64,000 nucleotides of DNA from Cydia pomonella. Its lineage: Eukaryota; Arthropoda; Insecta; Lepidoptera; Tortricidae. Location: contig NC_084725.1 of the NCBI RefSeq assembly GCF_033807575.1, positions 3,445,001-3,509,000 of the forward strand, in the 5' to 3' direction. Under the pieces are notes generated by a model. It saw only the letters and a list, made by a program, of their open reading frames with translations. It had not been told where the DNA came from and did no database searches. A program made the translations under genes and the position numbers. Below are positions 39,801 through 45,800 of this stretch, piece by piece; the stretch's first letter is position 1, and each line of letters opens with the position of its first letter.

Positions 39801-42800
39801 TAACAATTTCTGCAGATTTTGGAACGCCTAAGCGTAGCCCACGAGCGTTACCAAGCCGCTCTCACCTCACTAGAATCCGCACTAGCCAGCCGATTACACC
39901 ACACAGAAGACGTCAAACTCGCTATTAGGAAAAAATACGCCCCTACTTTCGCTCGGTTGTGTTTAGAAAGCACATCAGTGTGTGACCTGCTTATGTATGG
40001 GACACCGGAATTGGGCAGAGAGATAGGTAAGTTATATATATGTATGCCAATGGCATATAAGCGATACCACGGCAATTTGAACTTATTGTGTAGGAAATAG
40101 AGTTGCTTTTGCAAAAGGCCTGTATTTTTATTAGCAAAGCAGCACCAAATCAAATACACTCATCCTCTTCTTTTTCGGTGATGATAATACTGGACATGTA
40201 TTATTTTATCCTTAATGTCCTATGAACTCGTTCACCTTGTCCATTACGTCAGGGCGCGGGCAGTACGGCGTGGTGTACGCGGCGCGCGGCGCGTGGGGCC
40301 GGCACGAGCCCGCGGCCGTGAAGTCCGTGCTGCCGGCCGATGAGAGGCATTATCGAGAGCTGGCTATGGAATTTTTCTACACCAGGTAAAGATTTCTGGT
40401 AACGTTAAAAGGGACAATACTTAATTGTGCGATTTTGATGAAGACTGTTTTTTTTTCTCAAACATGCAATGAAATATCGATGTTATGTTCCTTATAATAG
40501 GCTGCGAAGTATGACATTTCATGTGCGGCTAGGACAAGAGGTCGTTAATGGAATTTCATAAAGATCTTGCAGGCCTAGGCCGGCAATTTCTATCTTGTTT
40601 TTTTTTGCTTTTTTGTGTTGTATTATTATTATTTAAGGGTTTCCTAAAGGGGAACAAAAATTCAATTATATTTTTAGGAAACCCCAACGTAATAATAAAA
40701 CACAAAAAAAAAACAAAAAAGAAAAAAAGCGTAATGGCGTGCGTCATGGCGCCAAAATAATCAAATGTTTGTTCCCCTTCAATACCCCACGCACTGAATA
40801 ACCTATCACATTAGGTCATGAAACAATCATCATCATCATCCTATTTTTATTATTATTTCATTGCATGTTTGAGATAATCACTATACATCGGCAGGAAATA
40901 TGAGGTTGCTTGATATGTTTATATTTGACATTGTTTTATTAGGAATTATTAAAATTGTATGCATGTACCTGATGTACTCTACTAGTAAATATAATGTTAT
41001 TTACAAACTTTATGCATGTTGGCTTTATGTTGACTGAATACTGATACTAAAACTGTTTTAAGACCTAATTGTAACGTATTCTGGCGAACAAATATTTATA
41101 TTCTATTATATTCTTATTTGGGCGATATAAAGCGTGTAGGGTCTGAGGGGACTCCCTGTAGGCGGTATAACAACTAGTGAAACTCATAAGTCGATAGTCC
41201 GATCGATATGCAGGTGGTATAATGACGTGATGGGGAAACTCGTAATGGAATGCGTTTTGAAAATCTCCCGCACCCCGCACGCCGGACCTATCGATCAATA
41301 AAACTGAGTCATAACGATCAGGAACCTTCACCAAACTACTAGAAATATAATACAAAAGGTAGAACTAAGTTCACAAAAATTATAAAAATTTTTTTGGCGA
41401 TTATAACGTTTCGATATAAGCCCTAATCGATTTACAAAAAAAAAAAATTGGACATTATTACACAAATTGACTAAGTCCCACAGTAAGCTCAATAAGGCTT
41501 GTGTTGTAGGTACCTAAACTTCTTCTTCTTCCTCGCGTTGTCCCGGCATTTGCCACGGCTCATGGGAGCCTGGGGTCCGCTTGACAACTAATCCCAAGAT
41601 TTGTTGTAGGCACTAGTTTTTAAGAAAGCGACTGCCATCAGACCTTCCAACCCAGAGGATAAACTAGGCCTTGTTGGGATTAGTCCGGTTTCCTCACGAT
41701 GTTTTCCTTCACCGAAAAGGTACCTAGACAACGATATGTATAATATATAATTATAAATACACAGAAAAACCCATGACTCAGAAACAAATATTGTGTTCTT
41801 CACACAAATAAATGCTCTTACCAGGATTTGAATCCGGGACCATCGGCGTCTTAGGCAGGGTACCTAATAATAATAACCTTAATAATTACCTTTTTTTAAT
41901 CGTAAACGACGTTGTCACAAACTATGTGATGCTAATTCTACCTTGACCTCTTCGAGTCCCAGCCATAGGCAATGTCAAAAACCTCTTAAACTCTGGAATT
42001 TATGGGTAACTTAGTCACCGCGGTATCTTTCCGTGACTTAACAGTATTGAAAATTTTATTTTATTTCTAGGAGTATTCCCCCTCACCCTAGAATCGTTGC
42101 CGTCCACGGCTCCATAGTTCAACGCCGCGCTGGAGGAGCATTAGGCGTCCTGCTCATTTCGGAACGGAAAGAAAGGGACCTGCATGCCGCCGTTCGGGCA
42201 GGTCTACATTATGCTGAGAGAATGACGATAGCCTGTGACATCGTTGAAGGTAACGAATCTTTCATCTTTATTTGATCCGATTCCGTGGTGGGCCAGTTTT
42301 TAGTATTTTATGCAACAGTTGTATAAGAAGGGTCAAAAAAGGCGAGTGGCGTGAGTTACATTGTAAAGGAATACGCCACGAGAATTTTTTGACCTACTTA
42401 TACAACGTTGCATACAATATTTTTCCTACGAGTCAACAAAAATAAATCTTAATTTAGGTAAACAAATTACAGCAAAAGTATATAGCCAAGACGCGCGAGC
42501 ATACCTTGTTACGCGCCCGGCCCGCCCCGGGCCGCGGCCGGCCGGTCGGCGACACCTCCTCGTAACTCATGAGGCCCTGGTACTTGCTACTTGCTAAATT
42601 AATTTTTTGAACAGTTTTTTCTCAATTTTGGCCACCGTAGCCTACGGAGACTAACAAGCAACGCTAAGCGGTCTTCGTAGTCTATGGGTGTTGCTATATT
42701 ACGGGTGTCACATGCGTGTTTCTGACTTTACTTCTTATTACTTCATGTAATTATTTTTACTATGCAACCAAATGAATATTTTGTAAGTTGGCATCATCAA

Positions 42801-45800
42801 TGCACTTAGTTTAAAACTGTATTCGTTTTGGTTTTGTTAGGTTGGTAGCCATTAATCGCAGTAACATTATAGCTTATAAAAGCACAAGAGCTTTTATGAG
42901 GAATAGACAATATAGACTTTTCTTGAAATCTTTTATGTATGTTCTTATATTCGTGTTAATGAATGCATAAATGACAGATAACAGTAGAGGAGTAGGAAAA
43001 AACACAAACGAGATGCGAGAGTAGTCATGCTTTGTTATCATAGCTGTGATTTTTTTTTGTTCATCCCTATCCCTATATAATAATGTTATTTAAGAGCTTT
43101 GCGATCCTAGCGATATAACGGTACTTTTTCTATGAAATTCCATTTCGGGAGAATACGATTTCCACCAACTAAATCTTAACAATTTTTTTTTTATACTACG
43201 TCGGTGGCAAACAAGCATGCGGCCCGCCTGATGGTAAGCGGTATCCGTAGCCTATGTACGCCTGCAACTGAGTTACATGCGCGTTGCCGACCCTAACCCC
43301 CTCCCGCCCCTCGTTGAGCTCTGGCAACCTTACTCACCGGCAGGAACACAACACTATGAGTAGGGTCTAGTGTTATTTGGCTGCGGTTTTCTGTAAGGTG
43401 GAGGTACTTCCCCAGTTGGGCTCTGCTCTAGATCTGGAATGACATCCGCTGTGCTGTGCCCTACCACACAGAGCGAGATGACATTCACAATGCCCTTACC
43501 TCTCTTGAAATACAAATCACTTTGATTTTGATGTGGATCGCTTCAGCATAATATATTCTAGGTTTATAGGTTTCGCTTTAAAAAAAAGGAAAACCTATAA
43601 ACCTAGCTTTTCATTGTGTCAATAACATACAAAAAAAACATGGAGAATGGAAAATTTTTAGAAGTGGAAAAACGTTTTCTCTTTTTGTACTGACGATCTC
43701 GTGGTATGCTTACCTCTTAACTCCACTGCCGCTTTGATCTTTATACTTTTACTTAAATGTGTTAAGTTTGTTAAATATCAAAAAGTGGCGCCATCTAATA
43801 GATCAAAGGCCAAAGGTATGGCAGCATCGTTTTAGGTTGTACTCGGTAAGACGGCGCCACTTTTTGTTATTTAACAAATTTAACACATATCAGTGAAAGA
43901 ATAAGGAACAAAGTCAAATGCCGTTCTAAAAGTTAATCATGTGTCGAAGGATGGCAGTAAATTTACTGTGGCCACCAAGTTTTCTTTGACAATGCACCAC
44001 TATTTCAAATTCTCTTTTGTTATGATCATATTAATATCTCCAGGCATCCGCTACCTTCATTCCCTGGGTCTTGTACACCGCGATATCAAAATGAAGAATG
44101 TCCTCCTCGACTCCAGCAACAGAGCGGCGCTTTCAGACTTGGGATTCTGCGCAGCCGAGGCGCTCATGTCCGGATCTGTTGTAGGAACCCCGGTAAGTAT
44201 ATATGTATTTTTTAATTTATCTTCAAATGTAAATTTTGAATTAAGTTTTTTATGTGTATGTAACCAGTGTGTAAACGCCATACGATAAATAAATAAATAA
44301 ATAATAATAGGGGGCAACATGTAAAGGATTTAGAGAGATAGCGAAGCGTCTCATTGATGCTAGGGGTGACCAGAGAGCTGGTTCTTTCCTTGCCCAGCGA
44401 ATTGGCCTCGCCATACAGGCCATACAGCGCGGTAATGCCACCAGTTTATTTACTTTAGTTATATTTATTTTTATGTATTTTATGAGTTTAAATAAGTTTA
44501 TACATTATATACGTTAATTAATTTAATGTTCATTTGATAAATAAATAAATCCTTTACATGTTACCCCGGTAAGTATTTTAATTTTGTTGACTGGTATATT
44601 AGTGTTATTTATTTGACTTAGAACATTTAAAAAAAGTGTCTGTTTTAGATGAAAAAAAGAAAGAAAGATGGCAGTAAATTTATTGTCGCTACAAAGTTTT
44701 CTTTGACAATCTTCCTCTATTTCAAATTCTCTTTGGTGTAACGTATCCGATTAATCATCATCAAAGTCAACCTGGGTTTAAATAACAGTCTTTGAAATGA
44801 GTATTGTGAAGGTTGGAAACCTTCACAGTCTCTTGATAGATAACTGGCAACGATTATTTGAATTCAGAACTATCGCCCTGCTGAAGGAATAAAGATCTGC
44901 AGGCGATTTGATTCCGAAAGTTGCAAGCATCTGTGTTTGTCGACATTATTGTATTTCGTTTATGAAGAAAAAATATATAATTATAAATATATTATCTACC
45001 TGGAGCGTTTACATTCCCCACCTCAGCTAGACCGTATCTCTTTTACAGTATCTTACTTTAAAGTGTGACTAGAAACACAGATACAGAATTAAGTAATGTC
45101 TGTGTTTCTATAACGTAGACAGACCGTAATAACTAATAACCGATTATAAACTGTTTATCACCAGGTCCATATGGCTCCAGAACTACTCGGTGGCGATTAC
45201 GACGCAGCAGTAGACGTGTACGCCTTCGGCATCCTGTTCTGGTATCTATGCGCCGGCAACGTGAGGCTACCGGCAGCTTTCGAGGACTTCCAGAACAAGG
45301 AGCAACTCTGGACCAAGGTTAAGAGAGGTGAGAACTGGCTTATAAAAAACTGCTCATCATCAGGTCCATATGGCTCCAGAACTACTCGGCGGTGATTACG
45401 ACGCAGCAGTAGACGTGTACGCCTTCGGCATACTGTTCTGGTACCTCTGCGCCGGCAACGTGAGGCTACCGGCAGCTTTCGAGGACTTCCAGAACAAGGA
45501 GCAACTCTGGACCAAGGTTAAGAGAGGTGAGAACTGGCTTATAAAAAACTGCTCATCATCAGGTCCATATGGCTCCAGAACTACTCGGCGGTGATTACGA
45601 CGCAGCAGTAGACGTGTACGCCTTCGGCATCCTGTTCTGGTATCTCTTAGCCGGCAACGTGAGGCTGCTGTCAGCTTTTTTGGCTTTAAGATATTTGGTA
45701 TTTTATATGTATGTTAATTGTAAGGTACGTGTCTAAAATAAATGTTTTTTTAAATATACTATGTCGTTGGCAAACAAGCCTACGGCCCGCCTGATGGTAA

